Shown here in pieces: positions 9,550 to 16,909 of a stretch of 44,869 bases of DNA. How positions within the stretch are numbered: the stretch's first letter is position 1; each line of letters opens with the position of its first letter. The position numbers and the translations under genes are program-made. Below the pieces are notes generated by a model. The model made no database searches, was not told where the DNA came from, and saw only the letters and a list, made by a program, of their open reading frames with translations. Source of the stretch: Elusimicrobiota bacterium (GTDB taxonomy: Bacteria > Elusimicrobiota > UBA8919); NCBI GenBank assembly GCA_028718185.1, contig JAQUMH010000014.1, positions 1-44,869 on the forward strand. Reading direction: 5' to 3'.

Positions 9550-10341
9550 ATGAAAAGATTTAATTTGTTATTAGTGTCAGCATTGTTTTTATCAAGTATT
9601 TGTATCACTGAAGGTTGGAGCGTACCAAGGAAAATTCCCAAGAAAAAAACAATTACACAATCTACTAAAAAAAGCGCAGTTGTTTCGGCTGATGGACTTG
9701 TTGGATACTGGAAATTTGACGAAGGAGCTGAAAACATTGCAAATGATTCTTCTGCTAACGGAAATAAGGGAACGATTATAGGATGTAAATGGGTAAAAGG
9801 AAAGGTAAACTCCGCTTTATTATTCGACAGGGCGAGTAAGAATTATGTAAACTGCGGTCCTTGTGCAAATTTGAATATAACCAATGCATTTACGATATCA
9901 GCGTGGGTTAATCCTGCAAGTTTTTCTAATGTTAGTGCAATTGTAGGTAAAAGACGTATGGGTGGTTACCTCTACGGGTATTTTCTATCACTTACTACCG
10001 ATAAAGCAACTGGCGGACAAATTGTTTGTACTGTAAGCGATGGAACAATTAACGGAAATTCAACATCTGCCTCTAAAGTTGTAGCAAACACATGGCAAAT
10101 GGTAACTGTTACATTTTTAGCCGGAAAGATTGACACTTATTACAATGGAGCTTTGCTTGGTTCAAAAACAGTAACAACTACTACAATTTTATCAGGAACC
10201 GAAAATTTGGGAATAGGCGCAAGTTCTGCAACTAATCCGCCATATTTCTTCGATGGTATGATTGACGAAGTCAAAATATACAATAAAGCTTTGACTGCTG
10301 AAGAAATTAAAGCAGAATATGACGCTGTTGCAGGAAAATAG
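9550..10341 (+). CDS. Secreted LamG/concanavalin-like domain protein
   Basis: The product is 263 residues with GGAGG about ten bases before the ATG. A signal peptide covers about 1-25. A lysine-rich linker is followed by a single LamG-like jelly roll (about 48-255). Typical motifs are LVGYWKFDEG, NAFTISAWVNP, WQMVTVTFLAGKIDTYYNG and FFDGMIDEVKIYNKALT, the last being the usual final strand and helix of this family. Such domains bind carbohydrate or other extracellular ligands. There is no catalytic domain and no FlgD-like tail, unlike the larger proteins upstream. The gene ends before a strong terminator and is probably transcribed alone. Confidence 0.85.
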   Translation: MKRFNLLLVSALFLSSICITEGWSVPRKIPKKKTITQSTKKSAVVSADGLVGYWKFDEGAENIANDSSANGNKGTIIGCKWVKGKVNSALLFDRASKNYVNCGPCANLNITNAFTISAWVNPASFSNVSAIVGKRRMGGYLYGYFLSLTTDKATGGQIVCTVSDGTINGNSTSASKVVANTWQMVTVTFLAGKIDTYYNGALLGSKTVTTTTILSGTENLGIGASSATNPPYFFDGMIDEVKIYNKALTAEEIKAEYDAVAGK

Positions 10342-10369
10342 TAATCAAACTAAAGATAAAAGAATTTAC

Positions 10370-10392
10370 TGTAGTCGCAGAGCTTGCTCTGC
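10370..10392. repeat. Palindromic repeat copy 4
   Basis: TGTAGTCGC runs into GCAGAGC-TT-GCTCTGC. Both arms differ from copies 1 and 3 at matching positions, so base pairing is preserved. Confidence 0.75.
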
Positions 10393-10461
10393 TTGTTTTA
10401 AGGTTTCGATTTAAATTGAAATTGATGCAGTCAGAAATCCAATTTCAGAAAACCAAAAAAT

Positions 10462-10493
10462 GTGTCCTGATATACATACAGGACACGTTTTTT
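10462..10493 (+). terminator. Rho-independent terminator after the LamG gene
   Basis: GTGTCCTG (10462-10469) pairs perfectly with CAGGACAC (10479-10486) across a nine-base loop, followed by G and seven T. An A-run on the 5' side means it could also work on the minus strand. Confidence 0.85.
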
Positions 10494-10495
10494 TA

Positions 10496-10523
10496 TTGCA
10501 TTTTTTATAATTTTTTATATAAT
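10496..10523 (+). promoter_or_regulatory. Predicted promoter for leuS
   Basis: TTGCAT (10496-10501), 16-nt spacer, TATAAT (10518-10523), directly after the terminator and about 55 nt before the leuS ATG. The -35 match is moderate. Confidence 0.4.
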
Positions 10524-10578
10524 GAAAACTTGGGTTTGTTTAGAGTTTAATATTATGGATTTAGGTTTATAAAATTAT

Positions 10579-13011
10579 ATGTCTTATGATTTCAAAAATA
10601 TAGAAAAAAAATGGCAAAAATACTGGGATGAACACCACACTTTTGAAGTTACAGAAGATAACAATTTCCCGGAAGACAAACGACTTTACATACTTGATAT
10701 GTTCCCGTATCCATCCGGAGAAGGGCTACACGTAGGACACCCTGAAGGATATATTGCAACCGATATATTAACTCATTATTATAAAATGAAAGGATACAAT
10801 ATACTAAATCCCATGGGTTGGGATGCATTTGGCCTTCCTGCTGAAAATTACGCTATAAAAACAAAAACTCACCCTGCAATTACAACTGCTAAAAATATTG
10901 GGGTTTTTAAGAAACAAATAAAATCGCTGGGATTAGCTTATGACTGGTCAAGGGAAATCAACACAACCGATCCTGACTATTATAAATGGACTCAGTGGAT
11001 TTTTTTAAAACTTTTTGAAAAAGGGCTTGCCTATAAAAAAGAAGCACCTATAAATTTCTGTCCTTCTTGCTTAACCGGAATTGCAAACGAAGAAGTTAAA
11101 GAAGGAAAGTGTGAACGGTGCGGTACTGTAGTTATCCGTAAAAACCTTCCACAATGGCTCCTTAAAATTACAGTTTATGCGGAACGGTTGCTTTCCGACC
11201 TTGAATTGCTTGACTGGCCTGAAGATATTAAAACTATGCAGCAAAACTGGATAGGCAAAAGTGAAGGTGCATATATAAATTTTGATATTGAAAACTTTAA
11301 CGATAGAATTGAAGTTTTTACGACAAGACCCGATACAATTTATGGTGTTACATATATGGTGTTGGCGCCGGAACATCCGCTCGTAGATAAAATAACTACA
11401 AGCAAGCAAAAAAAAGAAATTGAAAACTATAAGCACTACACTTCAACAAAATCAGAACTTGAAAGAACATCTTTAATTAAAGATAAAACCGGAGCATTTA
11501 CCGGTTCTTACGTAATTCATCCTTTAACAAAGAAGAAAATTCCAATCTGGATATCTGACTATATATTAATATCTTACGGTACCGGAGCTATAATGGCTGT
11601 TCCCGGACATGACCAGAGAGACTTAGAGTTTGCTCAAAAATATAATCTTGATATTGTTCAGGTAGTATCACCGCAAAAAGGAGTCATTTTTGAAAAATCA
11701 AATGAAGCTTTTATTGAAGAAGGGTTTGCTGTTAATTCCGGAAAGTATGACGGTCTAACTACAGGTGAATTCATACGTGAAATTATTAAATATTTCGAGG
11801 AAAACAAAATCGGCAAACTTGGTATAACATATAAACTACGTGATTGGATTTTTTCCCGCCAGCGATACTGGGGAGAACCGATTCCTATAGTTGAATGCAA
11901 AAATTGCGGTCATGTTCCGATACCGGAAAGTGACCTTCCCCTAAAACTACCTGAAGTAACGTCATTTTCACCTACTGAAACAGGAGAATCCCCGCTGGCA
12001 AATGCAAAAGAATGGGTAAAAACAACCTGCCCTAAATGTGGCGGTCCCGCACTGAGAGAAACCAATACAATGCCTAATTGGGCCGGTAGTTGCTGGTATT
12101 ATTTGCGTTATATCGACCCTAAAAACAAAACAAGTCTTTGTGCTATGGAAAAACAAAAATACTGGTTACCGGTAGATATTTACGTTGGCGGTAAAGAACA
12201 TGCAGTTTTACACTTGTTATATGCACGGTTTTGGCATAAATTTCTCTATGATATTGGATGTGTCTCAACGACCGAACCATTTATTAAGCTTAGAAATCAG
12301 GGATTAATACTCGGTGAAGATAACCAGAAAATGTCAAAATCAAGAGGTAATGTAGTAAATCCTGATGATATTGTTTCAGAATTTGGTGCAGACACATTTA
12401 GAATTTATGAGATGTTTATGGGTCCTCTTGAAGTTTCAAAACCATGGAATACAAATTCAATAAAAGGAATGCGCAGATTTTTAGAAAGGATTTTTACATT
12501 ATTTACACAGACAAAAATTGTAAAATCATCTGTTATTGATGACAAGCTCGAAAGACTTATGCATAAAAGCATACAGAAAGTATCTGCTGACATTGAATCA
12601 ATTTCATCTTTCAATACTGCTATTTCTCAGATGATGATATTTTTAAATGAACTTGAGAATTACGAAGAAATCCCGGAAATAGTAGCTATTAACTTCATAA
12701 AATTGATTGCTCCTTTTGCTCCTCACATTGCTGAAGAACTCTGGTCTATTCTCATGTCTAAAAACTCTATATTTAATGAACCTTGGCCTGATTGGAACGA
12801 TGATAAACTACAGCAAAAAGAAGTCACTATCGCAGTTCAGGTAAACGGAAAACTACGCGGACAAGTAAATGTTACAACTGAAACCTCCGAAAAGGAAATA
12901 ATAGAAATCGCCAAATCAAATGAAAAAATCAAAAAATATATTTCTGATAGGCAAATCATAAAAACCATTTATGTGCCGAAGAAAATATTAAATATATTAA
13001 TAGGAGGTTAA
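10579..13011 (+). CDS. leuS: Leucyl-tRNA synthetase
   Basis: This cytoplasmic enzyme charges tRNA-Leu with leucine. The 810 residues match the usual bacterial length. Visible features: the class I HIGH-type motif (PYPSGEGLHVGHPEGY, about 34-54); a Zn-binding CPSC..CERC element (about 160-180); the CP1 editing domain (about 220-410; TTRPDTIYGVTYMVLAPEHP, and GTGAIMAVPGHDQRD with the conserved Asp); the KMSKS loop at 584-588; an anticodon-binding helical domain (about 640-760); and the C-terminal tail. No strong ribosome site is visible before the ATG. The last codons carry the ribosome site of the following gene (AGGAGG at 13001-13006), so the two are translationally coupled. Confidence 0.97.
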   Translation: MSYDFKNIEKKWQKYWDEHHTFEVTEDNNFPEDKRLYILDMFPYPSGEGLHVGHPEGYIATDILTHYYKMKGYNILNPMGWDAFGLPAENYAIKTKTHPAITTAKNIGVFKKQIKSLGLAYDWSREINTTDPDYYKWTQWIFLKLFEKGLAYKKEAPINFCPSCLTGIANEEVKEGKCERCGTVVIRKNLPQWLLKITVYAERLLSDLELLDWPEDIKTMQQNWIGKSEGAYINFDIENFNDRIEVFTTRPDTIYGVTYMVLAPEHPLVDKITTSKQKKEIENYKHYTSTKSELERTSLIKDKTGAFTGSYVIHPLTKKKIPIWISDYILISYGTGAIMAVPGHDQRDLEFAQKYNLDIVQVVSPQKGVIFEKSNEAFIEEGFAVNSGKYDGLTTGEFIREIIKYFEENKIGKLGITYKLRDWIFSRQRYWGEPIPIVECKNCGHVPIPESDLPLKLPEVTSFSPTETGESPLANAKEWVKTTCPKCGGPALRETNTMPNWAGSCWYYLRYIDPKNKTSLCAMEKQKYWLPVDIYVGGKEHAVLHLLYARFWHKFLYDIGCVSTTEPFIKLRNQGLILGEDNQKMSKSRGNVVNPDDIVSEFGADTFRIYEMFMGPLEVSKPWNTNSIKGMRRFLERIFTLFTQTKIVKSSVIDDKLERLMHKSIQKVSADIESISSFNTAISQMMIFLNELENYEEIPEIVAINFIKLIAPFAPHIAEELWSILMSKNSIFNEPWPDWNDDKLQQKEVTIAVQVNGKLRGQVNVTTETSEKEIIEIAKSNEKIKKYISDRQIIKTIYVPKKILNILIGG

Positions 13012-13012
13012 G

Positions 13013-13624
13013 ATGAGAAAAAGTGGGATGTTGGAAGTGAAAAGTGGGAAGCAGGGACTGAAATGGAAAAAGAATGTTTATTTCTTATTTCTTATTTCTT
13101 ATTTCTTTATTCTTTTGGGTTGTTCTTCGCCGTATAAACCTGCACCGCAGAGTTTACCCCAAAATATAAAGAAAGTAACAATTGAGACATTCAAGAATTC
13201 AACTGTTTTTTTTGGTATCGAAGATAAATTAACAACGGCAGTTACAAATGAGTTCATGCGTGACGGACGCCTTGCTTTATCAAACCTAACAGAAGCCGAT
13301 GGAATTCTACGCGGTGAAATTACAAGATATATTATGGAACCATTGACATATGATGAGAATCACGTTGTTAAGGAATATAAACTTAGAATATTGCTCAATA
13401 TTTCTTTAATTGACAAAACGAAAAATGAAATAGTATGGCAGGAAAATAATATTGAAGGTAACTACAGGTTTTTTATATCACCGAATATCGGAGGAATAAC
13501 AGAAGAAGAAGCAAGAGAAATAATATGGGAAAAATTATCCAGAGATATCATAAAAAGGACAATAAAAGGTTTCGGTTCAGTGACTGGTATTAGTGATAAA
13601 AAAGTCCCTCCACCAGCAGAATAA
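13013..13624 (+). CDS. LptE-like outer-membrane lipoprotein
   Basis: A 203-residue predicted lipoprotein. The ATG is placed by AGGAGG six bases upstream, one base after the leuS stop. Residues 20-38 form a hydrophobic signal with lipobox LLGC, so Cys38 would be lipidated. The mature part (PQSLPQNIKKVTIETFKNST; IEDKLTTAVTNEFMRDGRL; DGILRGEITRYIMEPL) matches the LptE/LPS-assembly lipoprotein fold, the plug of the LptD lipopolysaccharide translocon in the outer membrane. Confidence is lower than for a typical LptE because the family diverges quickly. The first 19 residues come from a purine-rich repetitive stretch (AAAGTGGGA twice), and the hydrophobic core is encoded by repeats of TTTCTTATTTC, so the N-terminus looks recently remodelled. 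Confidence 0.75.
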   Translation: MRKSGMLEVKSGKQGLKWKKNVYFLFLISYFFILLGCSSPYKPAPQSLPQNIKKVTIETFKNSTVFFGIEDKLTTAVTNEFMRDGRLALSNLTEADGILRGEITRYIMEPLTYDENHVVKEYKLRILLNISLIDKTKNEIVWQENNIEGNYRFFISPNIGGITEEEAREIIWEKLSRDIIKRTIKGFGSVTGISDKKVPPPAE

Positions 13625-13767
13625 TTAATACGTTTATTAGTTGTTCGACTTTTTAGCATATTTTAGCGTGAATTTCTACTTTGTTCTGTTTCTAACAATA
13701 GAAGCGGATACATGGGGATTATATGAAGATTAACGCAGAAATATAAAAAATATTTATTATAAATCAT

Positions 13768-14796
13768 ATGATTATAAAATATCAGGATTTTAAAACAAAA
13801 CTTAAATCATTGAAAAAAAACGAATTGTCACCGGTATATTTGTTTTATGGATATGAAAATTATTTAAAAAATGAAATAATAACTCATATTGAAAAACTTA
13901 TCATTGAACCTTCAATAAAAGAATTTAATTATAGTATCTTTCATTTGCCGGATAAAGAATCTGCCGGTGTTTCCATAGAATCAATATTACAAACAGCAAA
14001 TTCATATCCTTTCATGTCTGATAAAAAACTGGTAATTATTAAAAATATTAATAAACTTTCAGCATCGCAGGATGATTTTCTTGAAAATTATATTGATAAT
14101 CCTTCAAAAACAACATGCTTGATTTTGGTTGGAGGTGATAAACTTCCAAAAAGAAATATTTTCAGCAAGATTGAAAATCTATACCCGACAATAAATTTTT
14201 ATCATTTATTCGAGCCTGCTATTTGTCAATGGATAATAGGCGAATTCAGAGCGTTCAAAAAAAATATTTCATACCCGTCAGCAGAAAAAATACTCGCAAT
14301 CACCGGTATAAATCTTGCTGATATAAAACAGGAAATTGATAAATTGGTTTTATATATTGACCAAAACACAGAAGTTACTATTGAAGATGTGAATATTTGC
14401 TGCGGTCACTACAAAGAAAATACGACATTTGAATTACTGCCCATATTAGCAAAGAAAGAAATTGATCAGGCGATGAGTATTCTGATAAATTTGTTTGATA
14501 ACAATGAAAACGAGTTTGCTGTAATGTCGGCGATAACCGACAGATATATAAAATATCTTAGGTTTTATGATGACGTGAATGCAGGCATGAGTGAAAAAGA
14601 TGCAGCTTTTAAGGCAGGAGTCAGATTTTACCAGAATGATTTTTTAAGAGATGCGAGGCTTTTGTCCGGCTCCGATTTAACAAAATATTTACAGAAAATA
14701 CTTGACACTGAATTGAAAATGAAATCAGGCGATAACAGTAAAATACAAATTGAAAAATTACTTTTTTATCTTTGCAAACCGTTGGGAAAGACGTGA
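13768..14796 (+). CDS. holA: DNA polymerase III delta subunit
   Basis: The 342-residue protein matches HolA, the clamp-loader subunit that opens the beta sliding clamp. The N-terminal region (about 18-50; LSPVYLFYGYENYLKNEII) is the usual start of the AAA+-like fold without a Walker A. Then come AANSYPFMSDKKLVIIKN-like core strands (about 75-95), the helical middle domain (ITGINLADIKQEIDKLVLYI, about 173-195) and the C-terminal collar domain. The neighbourhood agrees: lptE-holA-rpsT order is common, with rpsT convergent. The last 13 codons overlap the 3' end of rpsT on the other strand by 39 bp. No strong ribosome site precedes the ATG. Confidence 0.9.
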   Translation: MIIKYQDFKTKLKSLKKNELSPVYLFYGYENYLKNEIITHIEKLIIEPSIKEFNYSIFHLPDKESAGVSIESILQTANSYPFMSDKKLVIIKNINKLSASQDDFLENYIDNPSKTTCLILVGGDKLPKRNIFSKIENLYPTINFYHLFEPAICQWIIGEFRAFKKNISYPSAEKILAITGINLADIKQEIDKLVLYIDQNTEVTIEDVNICCGHYKENTTFELLPILAKKEIDQAMSILINLFDNNENEFAVMSAITDRYIKYLRFYDDVNAGMSEKDAAFKAGVRFYQNDFLRDARLLSGSDLTKYLQKILDTELKMKSGDNSKIQIEKLLFYLCKPLGKT

Positions 14797-15036
14797 TATC
14801 TTCCTGGAAGCTGTCTTCTTATGGATGATATTTTTTTTTGAAGCTTTATCAAGAATGCTTGATAAAGATTTTAAAAGTTCTGCAGCACCATTTATATTTT
14901 TCGCTGCCAAAGCCACAGTAAACTTTTTAGTCATTGTTCTGATTTGTGATTTTACTGACCTGTTGTCTAATCGTCTTTTTTGATTTTTCCGGGCCTCTTT
15001 TAATGCTGATGTGTGTCTGCCTGTTTTTAGTTTCAT
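14758..15036 (-). CDS. rpsT: 30S ribosomal protein S20
   Basis: Reverse-strand gene for a 92-residue, strongly basic primary 16S-rRNA-binding protein. The start is the ATG at 15036 because GGAGG lies eight bases upstream on this strand; a TTG five codons earlier overlaps that ribosome site and is rejected. Typical S20 text is present: KTGRHTSALKEARKNQKRR, VKSQIRTMTKKF, AAELLKSLSSILDKASKKN, IHKKTASRKISRLSQRF. The protein is three long helices. The leader has a small hairpin, TGCTGA-AAA-TCAGCA (15067-15081), which could take part in the feedback control known for S20 in other bacteria; this is inferred. It is the only minus-strand protein gene I support here. Confidence 0.95.
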   Translation of the reverse strand: MKLKTGRHTSALKEARKNQKRRLDNRSVKSQIRTMTKKFTVALAAKNINGAAELLKSLSSILDKASKKNIIHKKTASRKISRLSQRFAKIKK

Positions 15037-15103
15037 ATATTTTTCCTCCAAAACTTAGATAAGGTCTGCTGAAAATCAGCATCTCCTGAACAACACTGCT
15101 GTT

Positions 15104-15131
15104 ATTGCGAGGGACAAAGTCCCGTGGCAAT
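15104..15131. repeat. Dispersed palindromic repeat of the ATTGCGAG...GCAATCTC type
   Basis: ATTGC (15104-15108) and GCAAT (15127-15131) flank the hairpin GGGAC-AAA-GTCCC (15111-15123). From memory, repeats of this form (ATTGCGAG, variable hairpin, GGCAATCTC) occur in many unrelated bacterial genomes; I could not check this. It lies between rpsT and the murJ remnant. Confidence 0.6.
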
Positions 15132-15155
15132 CTCATTGTATAAAAATATAATAAA

Positions 15156-15459
15156 ATGTCAAGTAAAAATTTAAAAGAAGTTAACAAAGAATCAAAAGTA
15201 GCGAAATATATTAGTTATGTTTCTACGGGAACAATGTTTTCCAGGATACCCGGTTACATCCGGGATATGCTGGTTGGTTGGATTTTCGGCGCCGGAATGT
15301 CCGCTGATGCTTTCTATACAGCATTATGAATTCCTAATATGTTTAGCGACTTTAATAATGGATATATCCTGCTACTCATTGTTTACTTACTTATTTAGTA
15401 CCCTCATTCTTAAGGTGTTCGGTACAATTATTATAGAAATTATTATTTATACACTTTAA
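15156..15459 (+). pseudogene. murJ: Remnant of lipid II flippase MurJ (MviN)
   Basis: From ATG 15156 the frame reads a MurJ N-terminus for 57 codons: KYISYVSTGTMFSRIPGYIR, then DMLVGWIFGAGMSADAFYTA. It hits TGA at 15327-15329 exactly where family members continue with R-I-P-N; IPNMFSDFNN follows in the same frame after the stop. Further on, a different frame reads ISCYSLFTYLFSTLI, resembling the next helix (EGALSxSFIPVF), so at least one frameshift is present too. All later helices are missing before uvrC begins at 15518. Intact MurJ is about 500 residues and flips the peptidoglycan precursor across the inner membrane. This fragment cannot be functional, so a full copy elsewhere is expected. 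No other gene is supported between 15037 and 15517. Confidence 0.8.
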
Positions 15460-15517
15460 CAAAAATATTAAAATTATGTCATACTGTCAATTATTAAACG
15501 GGAAGAACCAATTTTAG

Positions 15518-16804
15518 ATGAATAAAATGAATAATGATTTAGTAAATCCTAATATAGATAACCTGCCCAAACATTCCGGTATTTACATAATGCGGGATAA
15601 CTCGAATAAGATAATTTATGTTGGTAAAGCAACTTCTTTAAAAAACCGGGTCAAATCTTATTTCTCCAACAGAGAAATCAATTTAAAAAATTCCATACTT
15701 ATAAAAGCTGTTAAAAACATAGAATATATTTTAACTAAAAACGCGAAAGAAGCATTGATTTTAGAAGAAGCATTTATAAAACGATTCCAGCCGAAATACA
15801 ATATAATATGGAAAGATGATAAACGGTATCCGTATCTTAATATAACAAAAGAAAAGTATCCTTCTTTGGAAATAGTACGTACAAAAAAAATAAATGGAGG
15901 TAAATATTTTGGCCCATATCCGGAAGCAACTGAAATGAAAAGTACATTGAAATTAATCTATAAAATCTTCGGTGTAAGACCTTGCAGATATAATCTTGAT
16001 AAAAGAAAAAATGAATGCCTTTACTATTTTATGAAAAAATGCCCTGCACCTTGTATAGGGAAAATTACTGAAAAGGAATATTTAAATATTATAACTAAAG
16101 TAAAAATGTTTTTGTCCGGAAAAAATAAACTTCTATTAAAAACTCTTGAAAAAGAAATGACTGCGGCAAAAAATAATCTTGAATATGAAAAAGCAGCAAA
16201 ATTGAGAAATACTATTTTTGCAATAAAAAACACGCTTGAGAAAGTGAATTTTAAGGAAATTACCATTGATGACGTTTTATTAAATATTGACATGCCTTCT
16301 TATTTGCAGGATTTATCTGCATTTCTAAATAAAAACATAAATAGAATTGAAGGTTTTGACATATCCAATATCTCGGGAAAAACTGCTGTTGGCTCAATGG
16401 TTGTTTTTGAAAACGGCGTTCCTAAAAAAATGGACTATCGAAGATTTAAAATAAAAACTGTTAAGCAAATTAATGATTTTGAAATGCTGGGTGAAATCAT
16501 TAACCGCCGTTATGGCGGTTCTCTTGCAAAAAATACTTTATTACCTGACCTAATTGTTATAGATGGCGGTAAAGGACAACTCACTGCTGCTGTTTCAGTT
16601 CTAAGTAAATACTTTACTGATAATCAAATGCCCAAAGTTGTTGCTATTGCAAAGAAGAATGAAGAATTATATTTCATTGGAAATTCAAAACCCGTAATTC
16701 TATCAAAAAATTCCTTAGCATTAAATCTGATAAAATATGTCAGGGATGAAGCCCATAGATTTGCAATATCGTACCATAAATATTTAAGAAAACAATCAGT
16801 TTAA
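15518..16804 (+). CDS. uvrC: UvrABC excinuclease subunit C, lacking the C-terminal HhH domain
   Basis: UvrC makes both incisions in nucleotide-excision repair. Present are the GIY-YIG nuclease domain (about 17-100; SGIYIMRD, IIYVGKATSLKNRVKSYF), the Cys cluster region (CLYYFMKKCPAPCIG, about 168-182), the UVR UvrB-binding motif (about 205-235; LEYEKAAKLRNTI), and the RNase-H-like domain (about 275-415; FDISNISG, DLIVIDGGKGQL, RDEAHRFAISYHK). The protein stops at 428 residues just after the YHKYLRK helix, whereas the usual protein of about 600 continues into a helix-hairpin-helix pair that binds DNA. Four bases after the stop comes an ATTCGTG-rich repeat. Truncation by repeat insertion or recombination is plausible, and 5' incision may be affected. 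ATG at 15527 is an alternative start. Confidence 0.88.
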   Translation: MNKMNNDLVNPNIDNLPKHSGIYIMRDNSNKIIYVGKATSLKNRVKSYFSNREINLKNSILIKAVKNIEYILTKNAKEALILEEAFIKRFQPKYNIIWKDDKRYPYLNITKEKYPSLEIVRTKKINGGKYFGPYPEATEMKSTLKLIYKIFGVRPCRYNLDKRKNECLYYFMKKCPAPCIGKITEKEYLNIITKVKMFLSGKNKLLLKTLEKEMTAAKNNLEYEKAAKLRNTIFAIKNTLEKVNFKEITIDDVLLNIDMPSYLQDLSAFLNKNINRIEGFDISNISGKTAVGSMVVFENGVPKKMDYRRFKIKTVKQINDFEMLGEIINRRYGGSLAKNTLLPDLIVIDGGKGQLTAAVSVLSKYFTDNQMPKVVAIAKKNEELYFIGNSKPVILSKNSLALNLIKYVRDEAHRFAISYHKYLRKQSV

Positions 16805-16808
16805 TACT

Positions 16809-16902
16809 CACGAATACACCCGAATAAAAGCAAATATCTCGAATTAAACACTAATATTCGCAACAAATTCGTGATGTGTTGTGAAATTCGTGATAATTCG
16901 TG
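16809..16902. repeat. ATTCGTG/CACGAAT repeat cluster
   Basis: CACGAAT at 16809-16815 and ATTCGTG at 16867-16873, 16886-16892 and 16896-16902, with degenerate CCGAAT and CTCGAATT copies between. It fills the gap between the shortened uvrC and the GT87-SLT gene and supplies the in-frame codons upstream of that gene's ATG at 16910. Confidence 0.6.
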
Positions 16903-16909
16903 TTCACTT

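Noticed and set aside
6479-10392. CRISPR array
   Set aside because: The four repeat units are kilobases apart with whole genes between them, are self-complementary, and no cas genes are present.
14750-14983. A plus-strand open frame of 77 codons beginning inside the end of holA
   Set aside because: It is the reverse complement of rpsT, which has a strong ribosome site and clear S20 sequence.
15217-15459. An 80-codon open frame between rpsT and uvrC
   Set aside because: It is a shifted frame over the murJ remnant and encodes no recognisable protein by itself; only its later part resembles a MurJ helix and is treated under the pseudogene.
16871-16909. Upstream start giving the GT87-SLT protein 13 extra residues
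   Set aside because: The extra residues come from ATTCGTG repeat DNA, are Cys-rich and precede a natural membrane start at ATG 16910.
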